Assembly: GCA_944381245.1 (NCBI GenBank)
Contig: CALWKK010000005.1
Coordinates: 1-53,625 of the forward strand
Reading direction: 5' to 3'
Source of the DNA: an uncultured Clostridia bacterium
Lineage (GTDB): Bacteria > Bacillota > Clostridia > Christensenellales > UBA1242
DNA length: 53,625 nucleotides
Positions 8,775 through 16,719 of the stretch are shown in pieces (positions within the stretch are counted from its first letter, which is position 1; every line of letters begins with the position of its first letter). A program made the position numbers and the translations under genes. The notes below the pieces were generated by a model, which searched no databases, was not told the origin of the DNA, and saw only the letters and a list, made by a program, of their open reading frames with translations.

Positions 8775-11024
8775 TTATTCACAAAATAAAAATTCTATTT
8801 TTCTCTCCTTAACATTAACAGAAATAACTTTAACTTTAATTACTTGTCCAATAATAAATTTTCTTTTCTTTCCTTTTAAAACAAATTTCATTTTGTCATA
8901 AATATAATCATCAGCTGGTAAAGTTTCTATCTTTATCAACCCTTCAACTGTATTTTCCAATTCAACAAAAATACCAAAACTTGACACTCCGGATATTGTG
9001 CCTTTAAAATTTTGTCCTATTTTGTTTTCCATATATTTAGCTTTAAATAAATCATCTGCTGCTCTTTCTGCTTCGTCCGCTTTCCTTTCACGTTCACTTG
9101 ACTGTAGAGATGAATTTATGACAAATTCTTCTAATTCATAATTGTTTTTAAAATTTTTTAGTATTTTTTGTTTTGATTGAACACTTGTTAATATGTGATT
9201 TTGACAATATTTTAAAGCTTCCTTAATTATTCTATGAATTGTTAAATCTGGATATCTTCTTATTGGTGAAGTAAAATGACAATAATATTCAAGTGCTAGG
9301 CCAAAATGTCCTAAACATTCCTCATTATAAATTGCCTTTTCTAAAGCTCGTAATATTATTTTACTTCCCGTTTCGGAATATTTTGTGTTCTTTATTTGAT
9401 TTAAAATATTTTGAATATATAAAGATGTTATTCTCCCTGTATTTGATATTTTTAATCCAAAACTGTTAAGTACATTGATGACTTCTTGAATTCTAACTTT
9501 TGAAGGTTCTCCGTGAATTCTGTAAACAAAAGGAATTTCCAGTTTGCAAAAAACTTCTGCAATAGTTTTATTTGCTAAAATCATGAAATTTTCAATTATA
9601 ATATGAGAATTTTTTCTTTCAAGTTTTTTTACATTTAAAACTTCATTTCCTTCTATTTCAAAATAAGTTTCTGGCATTTCTAAATTTAAAGCACCATTTT
9701 TTTTCATTTTTAAACTTAATATTTCACTTAATTCTTTCATTAAAAAAATCATATTGTTGATTTCTTTATTATCTTCATTATTTATTTCTAATATTTTTTT
9801 TATGTCATTAGAATCTAAAATTTTATTATTTTTTATAATAGAATCAGAATTTTTATTTTCTATTATATTTTGCACTTCGTCATAGGTCATTCTTTTTGAA
9901 CTTTTTATTATACTTTCAAAAATTTTGTAATCAATAACTTCTCCGTAAGAATCTATAACCATCTCAACTGATAATGTTAACTTTTCTTCATTTGGATTTA
10001 AAGAACAAAGATTGTTTGATAATTTTTCAGGAAGCATTGGATAAACCCTTCCAGGGATATAAACACTTGTTCCTCTAAAATATGCTTCTATATCAATTTC
10101 TGATTTATATTTAACGAAATGCCCCACATCGGCAATATGAACACCTAATATAAACTTATCATCAATTTTTTTTAAACTAACTGCATCATCTAAATCTTTT
10201 GCATCGGCACCATCAATAGTTATAATCAATTCCTTTGTTAAATCAACCCTTTTTTTTCTTTCATTTTCAATATCGTTTTTTAATTCATTCGCTTCTTTAA
10301 TAACTTTATTTGGAAATTTATAAGGTATTTGATTTTCACATAAAATTGATAAAACACCTTTTTCAATGTCGTTGCCATTAATTATTTCAACAACTTTTCC
10401 AACTACAATATTATTTGAATTATCTTCAGGTTGATAAGTTATTTGGACCATAACATTATCTCCAACATTTGCTCCATTGATATCTCTTTTGGGTATTAAA
10501 ATAGTTTTGCTAATTTTATTATTATCAGGAATCAAATAAAAATTTTCATCATCAATTGACTTGTTTTTTAGTTTTATATTTTTTGCAATTTTTCCCACAA
10601 TTTTTTGATTAGCTTTTTTTAAAATTTTAACAACACTTCCGTTATCTTTCCCCTCTAACCTATATAAAACAACATCTCCATCTAAAGCCCCCAACAACAT
10701 ACTTGCTGGAACAAAAACATCTTCTAATTCTCCTTTTTTAGTCTCAAATCCACTTCTCCCTTTATTAATTGGTGTTATAAAAGCAAATCCTTTAGAATTT
10801 CCGTTAACTTTTCCTTTAAAAATTCCAACAGATTCGGATATAACAACCTGATGTTTATGGTTTTCAATTAAATCTCCAGATTGCAACATTTTATTAATAC
10901 TTTTTGCAATATTTTCAACACTAATATTTAATTTTAAACTTAATTTCTTTAATAATTGACTATAATTTGTATATTTTATATTATTATTTTTTAATTCAAA
11001 AAAAATTTGCTCACAAATACTCAT
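8775..11024 (-). CDS. rnr: Ribonuclease R
   Basis: 3'-to-5' exoribonuclease that degrades structured RNA. The 749 residues contain an N-terminal winged-helix region (about 1-60), cold-shock OB domains (about 65-220), the RNB catalytic domain (about 230-560) with HIADVGHFV and the metal-binding TIDGADAKDLDDAV run, and a C-terminal S1 domain (about 660-745). A TTG codon at 11030 is in frame, but the ATG at 11024 is preferred. There is no Shine-Dalgarno. A promoter ends seven bases upstream of this ATG. Confidence 0.95.
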   Translation of the reverse strand: MSICEQIFFELKNNNIKYTNYSQLLKKLSLKLNISVENIAKSINKMLQSGDLIENHKHQVVISESVGIFKGKVNGNSKGFAFITPINKGRSGFETKKGELEDVFVPASMLLGALDGDVVLYRLEGKDNGSVVKILKKANQKIVGKIAKNIKLKNKSIDDENFYLIPDNNKISKTILIPKRDINGANVGDNVMVQITYQPEDNSNNIVVGKVVEIINGNDIEKGVLSILCENQIPYKFPNKVIKEANELKNDIENERKKRVDLTKELIITIDGADAKDLDDAVSLKKIDDKFILGVHIADVGHFVKYKSEIDIEAYFRGTSVYIPGRVYPMLPEKLSNNLCSLNPNEEKLTLSVEMVIDSYGEVIDYKIFESIIKSSKRMTYDEVQNIIENKNSDSIIKNNKILDSNDIKKILEINNEDNKEINNMIFLMKELSEILSLKMKKNGALNLEMPETYFEIEGNEVLNVKKLERKNSHIIIENFMILANKTIAEVFCKLEIPFVYRIHGEPSKVRIQEVINVLNSFGLKISNTGRITSLYIQNILNQIKNTKYSETGSKIILRALEKAIYNEECLGHFGLALEYYCHFTSPIRRYPDLTIHRIIKEALKYCQNHILTSVQSKQKILKNFKNNYELEEFVINSSLQSSERERKADEAERAADDLFKAKYMENKIGQNFKGTISGVSSFGIFVELENTVEGLIKIETLPADDYIYDKMKFVLKGKKRKFIIGQVIKVKVISVNVKERKIEFLFCE

Positions 11025-11031
11025 AAGCAAA

Positions 11032-11059
11032 ATTTTATCATATTTTATTTTTATTTCAA
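11032..11059 (-). promoter_or_regulatory. Promoter abutting the rnr start (leaderless candidate)
   Basis: Minus strand TTGAAA at 11059-11054, 16-base spacer, TAAAAT at 11037-11032, then seven bases to the rnr ATG. It suggests rnr-smpB-ssrA can be transcribed separately from secG. Confidence 0.55.
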
Positions 11060-11069
11060 AATACTTTTA

Positions 11070-11366
11070 TTAAAAGGCATTTTCAATAATTATAGTTACA
11101 AAAAACAATACAATTAAGATAAAAATTATTGAAACCATAGCTATTGTTATTTTTTTTAAAATACTTTCTTTAGTCTTCCCCTTATTTTGAGAATAAAAAC
11201 TCTCTTGCGCCCCAGTTATAACATTGCTACCACCCTCTTGACTATTTTGCATTAAAGTTGTCACTATTAATGTTATCGCAGCTGCTGCAATTAAAAACAT
11301 AAAAACATATCTTATTATTGGGAAAGAAACTGCAATCCAATCTGGAATTAATCCTAAAAATTTCAT
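11070..11366 (-). CDS. secG: Preprotein translocase subunit SecG
   Basis: Accessory subunit of the SecYEG channel. The 98 residues have two membrane segments (about 14-38 and 70-94) and the conserved cytoplasmic loop LMQNSQEGGSNVITGAQESFY. The N-terminal extension of about 15 residues is slightly longer than usual. A TAAGGAG ribosome-binding site precedes the start. The order secG-rnr-smpB-ssrA is the common Firmicute arrangement. Confidence 0.93.
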   Translation of the reverse strand: MKFLGLIPDWIAVSFPIIRYVFMFLIAAAAITLIVTTLMQNSQEGGSNVITGAQESFYSQNKGKTKESILKKITIAMVSIIFILIVLFFVTIIIENAF

Positions 11367-11422
11367 TAAATTCTCCTTAACTTATTAAGTATATAATAAT
11401 TTTAAAATTTTTACAAACAAAT

Positions 11423-11671
11423 TTAAGCATATGTTGCACACACAACTAATGCAGTTAATCCACCAAATAAAACACAAAATATTAATGGCATTATCCTGAT
11501 TTTATCTTTATCAACTCTATACATAGGTTTAATAAATCTAATAAGTGACAACAAACATAATAACGAAAGCCCAAATATTATTAAAGCAACTAAAGTAGTA
11601 TCCAAGCTTTTAAAAAACTTAGATATACTATCCCACCAATCATTTAAAAAACTTCCCAAAAAGATTTTCAT
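11423..11671 (-). CDS. Small membrane protein, unknown function
   Basis: An 82-residue protein with two clear membrane segments (about 26-46 and 59-80) and a basic loop KPMYRVDKDKIR between them. The first 20 residues (FLNDWWDSISKFFKSL) look like an amphipathic helix. It has a consensus promoter and a GGGG-type ribosome-binding site, and lies 56 bases upstream of secG with no terminator, so it probably heads that operon. I do not recognise the family. Confidence 0.7.
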   Translation of the reverse strand: MKIFLGSFLNDWWDSISKFFKSLDTTLVALIIFGLSLLCLLSLIRFIKPMYRVDKDKIRIMPLIFCVLFGGLTALVVCATYA

Positions 11672-11698
11672 AACAACCCCTAATTTTTAATATATTGT

Positions 11699-11727
11699 AT
11701 TATATCATTAATATAAGAAAAAATCAA
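11699..11727 (-). promoter_or_regulatory. Promoter of the 11423-11671 gene / secG operon
   Basis: Minus strand TTGATT at 11727-11722, 17-base spacer, perfect TATAAT at 11704-11699. It lies back to back with the plus-strand promoter at 11779. Confidence 0.75.
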
Positions 11728-11778
11728 TAAAAAAATTTTATTTAAACTATGAAAACGTTTAATTTTTTTAAAAGATTA

Positions 11779-11807
11779 TTGACAAATAAAAAACTGTGTA
11801 ATATAAT
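11779..11807 (+). promoter_or_regulatory. Sigma-A promoter of the 11832-12233 gene
   Basis: TTGACA at 11779-11784, 17-base spacer, TATAAT at 11802-11807. All twelve consensus bases match. An AGGAG ribosome-binding site follows at 11821-11825. Confidence 0.85.
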
Positions 11808-11831
11808 TATTAAAAAAATAAGGAGATTAAT

Positions 11832-12233
11832 ATGGCAGATAAAAAAACATTTTTAAATGGCAATATAAAAATTGAAATAGGAGAGTTCCTTAACAAAAAA
11901 GATCAGGCTACTAGTGAAAATTATTTAATTGAAATAAGGAATACCGATATTGTTAAAGAATCTGTAACCTTGGAATACATGCTTACACATTTATGTCTGT
12001 ACGAAGTTAATGGTTTATGTAAGATTAATTGGGAAGGATTGATTCAAATTTTTAGAAAACCAACAATAGAAGATGTACCAAAATTAATTAAAGAAGTTGC
12101 AAAAAGTCTTATAGCAGTCGAAGCATCAGACCTAGAGTTTTGTATAAAAGCTTGCAAATCTCAGAATGTTACCCCTTTTTATTGCACTAAGGCATATAAA
12201 GAAATATTAGGTAATAATCCAGTTAAAGAATAA
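11832..12233 (+). CDS. Hypothetical protein, strongly expressed monocistronic unit
   Basis: A 133-residue soluble protein that I do not recognise. It has a mixed-charge composition, four cysteines spread through the second half, and no signal peptide or membrane segment. It carries a perfect consensus promoter, a strong AGGAG site and a clean terminator, so it is a self-contained and probably abundant transcript. It is the only plus-strand gene between holA and secD, isolated between minus-strand operons. Confidence 0.75.
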   Translation: MADKKTFLNGNIKIEIGEFLNKKDQATSENYLIEIRNTDIVKESVTLEYMLTHLCLYEVNGLCKINWEGLIQIFRKPTIEDVPKLIKEVAKSLIAVEASDLEFCIKACKSQNVTPFYCTKAYKEILGNNPVKE

Positions 12234-12244
12234 TTATTTATAAT

Positions 12245-12270
12245 AAAAAACGCCTTTGGCGTTTTTTTTT
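12245..12270. terminator. Bidirectional terminator
   Basis: CGCC TTT GGCG stem extended by A-run and T-run. It serves the plus-strand gene ending at 12233 and, in reverse, the minus-strand gene ending at 12311. Confidence 0.85.
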
Positions 12271-12310
12271 ATAAAAAATTTATATAAAAATATTATTTAA
12301 ATTAAATTTA

Positions 12311-13612
12311 CTATTCAATTGTTAGAGTTTTTTCATTTAAGACACATATATGCCGAGTGGTCTGATTTTTTGTTATAATATCTTTATTTTCAACACAATT
12401 ATTTGCCATTTTTTGAAGTTCCGGCATGTTTACCATTTTTAAAGTATTAAAATTATTGTCTTTAACATATTTATAATTTTTATCTTCATTTGCCATTTTT
12501 TGAAGTTCCGGCATGTTTACCATTTTTAAAGTATTAACATTTTCGCCTTGCGTAGGTGATGTTTTATTGGATTCGTTACTTGACTTAGAAACAGAAGTCA
12601 ATCTTTGATATACAGCAGACGCTTTTTTCTTGTCTATTTTTGCCTGATTGACTTTAATAGCCTCCTTTTTAACTATCTTTTTAGGTTTACTAGCTGATTT
12701 AGAATTTTTTACTAAATTTGTTTTTGGGTTGTTGTTTAAATCTTCTTTTACTTTAATTTTGTTACTTTCCTTATATTTTTGTAATAACTTTTCATGCATA
12801 TTTTTATAATTAGAAACATACTCTTGTTTAACGTTGTTTATATTATTATAAAGCTTTATTTTCTTTAATATAGGCATTTCGTCTTTTAATAATTTATCTA
12901 ATAATTTTTTTGCCAAAATAAAATAATTGCTTTGCCCCATTTTATCTTCTATTGACACTAACATTTTTGAATATATTTTCAAAAGCTTTTTAGCATTTTT
13001 ATCTGAACTTAATTTCAATATTCTTAAAATTTTGTCTATATATGTGTTCGATATAAAATCAAGTTCATCGATTCTATTATTTCTTAAAAATTCTAACTCT
13101 TTTAATCTATTCAATATCTTATATAAAACTTCTTGATCTATAGCTTCATCATCTGAATTTTCACCGGAATGTATATTAAAAACTTTGCAAACTTTATCAA
13201 AAAAATAAGAATCATTATCATCTTTGTATTTTGCAATCACAGAATTAATATTTTTTTTAACATTATCATAACTATTAACAGTTTCAATAAATTTTAATAT
13301 TGCCAAACTAACTTCAATACTTTCTTCTTGCATTTCTAGAATAAAATTTAATTCAAATTTTTCCAAATTAGCTTTTAATATTAAATTATTTTTATCATTG
13401 TTTAAAATAAGTTTTTTTATCTTTATTAATTCAATTAAAAATTCTTTACTTATTTTATATCTTCCTTCATCATCAAATTCTCCAATAAGTAAATTTTCTA
13501 TTATCAAATCGTTTTGTTGCGTTTTATAAAATTCATTTTCATCAAAAAAATCGTTATCAAAATTAACAACTTCTTTTAAGGATTGCTGGTTATTATCAAT
13601 CTTATTTCCCAT
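12311..13612 (-). CDS. Hypothetical Lys/Asn-rich protein with duplicated C-terminal motif
   Basis: A 433-residue soluble, highly charged protein of unknown family. The first 280 residues look helical. A basic stretch (about 285-335) follows, then two identical copies of NTLKMVNMPELQKMAN separated by 13 residues (period 29). It ends in a short tail. There is no Shine-Dalgarno; a promoter (TTGATT-17-TAAAAT) ends eight bases before the ATG. It follows prfA by 33 bases but probably has its own promoter. The repeated motif could be a linear binding motif, which is inference only. Confidence 0.75.
   Translation of the reverse strand: MGNKIDNNQQSLKEVVNFDNDFFDENEFYKTQQNDLIIENLLIGEFDDEGRYKISKEFLIELIKIKKLILNNDKNNLILKANLEKFELNFILEMQEESIEVSLAILKFIETVNSYDNVKKNINSVIAKYKDDNDSYFFDKVCKVFNIHSGENSDDEAIDQEVLYKILNRLKELEFLRNNRIDELDFISNTYIDKILRILKLSSDKNAKKLLKIYSKMLVSIEDKMGQSNYFILAKKLLDKLLKDEMPILKKIKLYNNINNVKQEYVSNYKNMHEKLLQKYKESNKIKVKEDLNNNPKTNLVKNSKSASKPKKIVKKEAIKVNQAKIDKKKASAVYQRLTSVSKSSNESNKTSPTQGENVNTLKMVNMPELQKMANEDKNYKYVKDNNFNTLKMVNMPELQKMANNCVENKDIITKNQTTRHICVLNEKTLTIE
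12401..12450 (-). repeat. 50-bp perfect direct repeat, copy 1
   Basis: Identical in all 50 bases to 12488-12537, offset 87 bp (29 codons, in frame). It encodes the NTLKMVNMPELQKMAN motif on the minus strand. Confidence 0.9.
12488..12537 (-). repeat. 50-bp perfect direct repeat, copy 2
   Basis: Second copy of the 12401-12450 repeat. Identity at synonymous positions points to a recent or homogenised duplication inside the gene. Confidence 0.9.
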
Positions 13613-13620
13613 ATAATTTT

Positions 13621-13649
13621 ATTTTAACAATTTTTTTATTAAAAATCAA
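13621..13649 (-). promoter_or_regulatory. Promoter abutting the 13612 start (leaderless candidate)
   Basis: Minus strand TTGATT at 13649-13644, 17-base spacer, TAAAAT at 13626-13621, then eight bases to the ATG. The -35 box overlaps the prfA stop codon. Confidence 0.55.
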
Positions 13650-14719
13650 CTATTAATTGCTTTTTCTAGCCTTTCTTTTTGATCTGCTAAAGTTAAATTT
13701 GAAATCATTTCTTCAATATCTCCGTCTAAAAATGTATCCAATGAATAAATTGTAAAATTAATTCTATGATCAGTCACTCTTCCTTGTGGATAATTATATG
13801 TTCTTATTCTTTCGCATCTTTCTGCATTACCAATTTGATTTTTTCTGTTTTCTTTATATTCTTTGTCAATTTGGCCTTTGTAATAATCATATAATTTTGA
13901 TTTTAATATTTGAAATGCTCTTTCTTTATTTTTTAATTGTGATCTCTCGTCTTGACAAGCAACAACTATGCCAGTTGGAATGTGTGTTATTCTAATTGCT
14001 GAATCTGTTTTATTAACATGTTGCCCACCAGCCCCACTACTTCTGTATGTATCTATTCTTATATCCTTGTCCAAAATTTCAAAATCAACTTCTTCAATTT
14101 CTGGCAAAACGGCTACTGTTGCTGTTGATGTATGCACTCTTCCTTGAGATTCAGTTTCCGGTACTCTTTGAACTCTATGAACACCACTTTCATATTTTAA
14201 TTTAGAATAGGCTCCTTTACCGCTAATTATAAAGGAGCATTCTTTCACTCCACCTATTTCAGTTTCACTCAAGTCTGCAATCTCAACTTTCCAGTGATTT
14301 CTTTCAGCATATCTTGTATACATTTTCATAAGCACCCCTGCAAAAAGTGCTGATTCTTCTCCTCCAACGCCGGGCCTTATTTCTATTATTACGTTATTAT
14401 CATCGTTTTCATCTTTTGGAAGTAATAATATTTTAATTTCTTCTTCTAATTTCTCAATATTTTCATGACAAATTTTTTCTTCTGATTTAAAAAGGTCAAT
14501 CATCTCTTTGTCTTTTTCATTTTCCAAAACTGCATGAATATTATCTAATTCTTCGTTAATTTTAACTAATTTTTCATGTGCTTCAACTATTTCCTCTAAC
14601 CCAGCTCTTTCTTTAACTAGTTTTTTCCATTGCTTTTGATCTGCTATAATTTCAGGTTTAGAAATTAATTCTGTTAGTTCATCAAAACGTTTTTTAAAAT
14701 TTATTGTTTTTTCTATCAT
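13646..14719 (-). CDS. prfA: Peptide chain release factor 1
   Basis: Terminates translation at UAA and UAG. The 357 residues contain the peptidyl-hydrolysis motif GGQ at 231-233 (within SSGAGGQHVNKTDSAIR) and the RF1-type P-x-T recognition tripeptide as PET near 187-189. The start is preceded by AAGGA and lies five bases after the DUF1385-PrmC stop codon, so factor and modifying enzyme are made together. Confidence 0.96.
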   Translation of the reverse strand: MIEKTINFKKRFDELTELISKPEIIADQKQWKKLVKERAGLEEIVEAHEKLVKINEELDNIHAVLENEKDKEMIDLFKSEEKICHENIEKLEEEIKILLLPKDENDDNNVIIEIRPGVGGEESALFAGVLMKMYTRYAERNHWKVEIADLSETEIGGVKECSFIISGKGAYSKLKYESGVHRVQRVPETESQGRVHTSTATVAVLPEIEEVDFEILDKDIRIDTYRSSGAGGQHVNKTDSAIRITHIPTGIVVACQDERSQLKNKERAFQILKSKLYDYYKGQIDKEYKENRKNQIGNAERCERIRTYNYPQGRVTDHRINFTIYSLDTFLDGDIEEMISNLTLADQKERLEKAINS

Positions 14720-14724
14720 TTTTC

Positions 14725-16434
14725 TTAATCCTTTTTATGTGCAACAATTATTCTATTATTACCTTCGTAATCTTTTTTTATTTTAATATTTTTAAATTTT
14801 TTTTGCAACATTTTTTTTACACTATCAGCTTGATTATATCCTATTTCTAAAATTAAAATTCCATTAGTATTTAAATACTTATCACTATTTTCAGCTAATT
14901 CTTTGTAAAAAAACAATCCATCTTCTCCTCCATCTAAAGAAATGATTGGATCATATTTTTTTACCTCATCTTCAAGTGTCATAATTTCAGATGAAGGAAT
15001 ATACGGAGGATTTGAAATTATTAAATCAAATTTTTCTTTTTTAAAATTTTTAAAAATATCTGATTCAATAAATTTTATTTTAACATTGTTCTTCTTTGCA
15101 TTTTTTTTCGCGATATCTAACGCACTTTTAGATATGTCACTTGCATAAACGAGTGAAGAACTTTCACACGCTATACTAACTGCAATAACTCCACTTCCAG
15201 TCATTAAATCCAAAATCTTTACATTTTTTTTAATTTTTTTTATTTCTTTTAAAGCTTCTTCAACCAATAGTTCTGTTTCAGGTCTTGGAGATAAAACATT
15301 TTTATCCACATAAAAACTTCTACCATAAAAATTTACTTCATTAAAAATTTTGGATAATGGAATTCTTTTTTCTCTTTTAGCCAAAACATTTTTAATTTTT
15401 CTATAATCTTCATCAGTAATTTTTGTTAATAATTTAATTTCATTTCGATTTTTATTTAATGTGCGTGCAATTAACCAATCTGTTTCTGCAACATCATATA
15501 TTCCTGCTTGATTTAGTCTTTCTTTAACTTCGCTGTAAACAACACTAAAAGCATACCCCTGATCTGACAAATTTCCAAAAATCCTTTCTTCATTTTCACA
15601 CATTAAAACCACCTCATTCAATGCAGAAAAAGCAATTTCTCTTTCAGTTTGTGTTGGCTTTTCACTTGTTAAATATGCCACTGGATATATTAATATTTTA
15701 GAAATTAAATTATTTTTATATTCTAATAATTTTAAATATTCATATATAATAGAAAAACTAGCAAGAGTTAATGCTATATTTATAAAAATTTTATAAATAT
15801 AATTTATTTCTGCCACTATAAATGATACCACAAAAAATGTTAGAAAAAAACCACAAACAATAAAATTTATAAAATTTGTAGATAAATAATAAGAATCGAT
15901 TTTTTTATTGTAATAACTCGCTTTTGCTAAATTTCCAGCTGAATTATTTCTATAAAATTGTCTTATTGAAGGAATATATCTAATTGATATTAATACTAAC
16001 AATAATAAACTAACACGTATAACCCCCATGATAAAAGCGACAAGATATAAACTTAATCCATTATCCCTTAACATTGAAAAAAAGAAGAACGGAATTAGTA
16101 TTAAACCCAATAATCCTATTATAGCACCAACTATTCCACAAATAGTTATCATTACTATGCTTTTTGAGACTTTTAATTTTTTGGCAATTTTTTCTTCAAA
16201 ATCTTCTTTCTCTTTTCCCAAAACCATTTGTGATCTTGTTAATGAAGATACAAAAAAATATAGTCCAAACAGTAAAACTGACAATCCTCTTATAAATGGA
16301 ATTTTTATACCTATAAATTTTTTTTTATCTTTAAATGAAATAATATCTATTTTTCCCTTGCTGTTTATATTAGCAAGAGCTCGATTTGAATTGTGTGTTA
16401 CTGCTGTTCCTTTCACGACTGGAAAAAATATCAT
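14725..16434 (-). CDS. prmC: DUF1385 membrane protein fused to release-factor methyltransferase PrmC
   Basis: A single 569-residue reading frame. Residues 1 to about 285 resemble the DUF1385 family (degenerate N-terminal block VVKGTAVTHNSNRALAN, then at least four membrane segments). Residues about 290-569 are a complete PrmC/HemK methyltransferase: helical N-terminal domain, SPRPETELLVEEAL, the SAM motif LDLMTGSGVIAVSIA, and the catalytic NPPY near residue 475. PrmC methylates the GGQ glutamine of release factors. In many clostridia the two are separate adjacent genes. A promoter ends six bases before the ATG. The PrmC assignment is secure; the DUF1385 assignment is good but from pattern only. 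Confidence 0.88.
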   Translation of the reverse strand: MIFFPVVKGTAVTHNSNRALANINSKGKIDIISFKDKKKFIGIKIPFIRGLSVLLFGLYFFVSSLTRSQMVLGKEKEDFEEKIAKKLKVSKSIVMITICGIVGAIIGLLGLILIPFFFFSMLRDNGLSLYLVAFIMGVIRVSLLLLVLISIRYIPSIRQFYRNNSAGNLAKASYYNKKIDSYYLSTNFINFIVCGFFLTFFVVSFIVAEINYIYKIFINIALTLASFSIIYEYLKLLEYKNNLISKILIYPVAYLTSEKPTQTEREIAFSALNEVVLMCENEERIFGNLSDQGYAFSVVYSEVKERLNQAGIYDVAETDWLIARTLNKNRNEIKLLTKITDEDYRKIKNVLAKREKRIPLSKIFNEVNFYGRSFYVDKNVLSPRPETELLVEEALKEIKKIKKNVKILDLMTGSGVIAVSIACESSSLVYASDISKSALDIAKKNAKKNNVKIKFIESDIFKNFKKEKFDLIISNPPYIPSSEIMTLEDEVKKYDPIISLDGGEDGLFFYKELAENSDKYLNTNGILILEIGYNQADSVKKMLQKKFKNIKIKKDYEGNNRIIVAHKKD

Positions 16435-16440
16435 AATATT

Positions 16441-16470
16441 ATTATTGACAAAAAATGCAATTCAAAACAA
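16441..16470 (-). promoter_or_regulatory. Possible promoter abutting the DUF1385-prmC start
   Basis: Minus strand TTGTTT at 16470-16465, 18-base spacer, AATAAT at 16446-16441, then six bases to the ATG at 16434. No Shine-Dalgarno. Weaker than the other leaderless candidates. Confidence 0.4.
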
Positions 16471-16480
16471 TATTGTAATA

Positions 16481-16505
16481 AAAAAAAGCTTTAATAAGCT
16501 TTTTT
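16481..16505 (-). terminator. Terminator of the rpsO-pnp-rpmE operon
   Basis: A-run plus GCTT / AAGC stem and T-run, overlapping the rpmE stop codon on the minus strand. Confidence 0.7.
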
Positions 16506-16707
16506 ATTTTCCAATTCTTTTATTAAATCTTTCAACTCTACCACTTGAATCAACAATTTTTTGTTTTCCAGTGAAAAATGGATGACATTTATTACAAATA
16601 TCAATTTTCATTTGATCACCATTGCATGTTGAACTTGTTTTAAATGTGTTTCCACATGCACAAGTTACTGTTATCTCATGATAATTTGGATGTATATTTT
16701 CTTTCAT
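16504..16707 (-). CDS. rpmE: 50S ribosomal protein L31, zinc-binding type
   Basis: A 67-residue protein. The cysteines of CACGNTFKT and [12 protein letters not shown] are the zinc-ribbon ligands of the C+ form of L31. A GGAGG ribosome-binding site precedes the ATG. It starts 12 bases after pnp and ends in a terminator, forming an rpsO-pnp-rpmE unit. The zinc-type sequence suggests housekeeping L31 rather than the zinc-starvation paralogue. Confidence 0.96.
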   Translation of the reverse strand: MKENIHPNYHEITVTCACGNTFKTSSTCNGDQMKIDICNKCHPFFTGKQKIVDSSGRVERFNKRIGK

Positions 16708-16719
16708 AATTCCTCCTAT

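Noticed and set aside
16028..16585. Plus-strand frame of 185 codons opposite the DUF1385 part
   Set aside because: It is antisense to a membrane protein gene and to rpmE, without ribosome-binding site or family resemblance.
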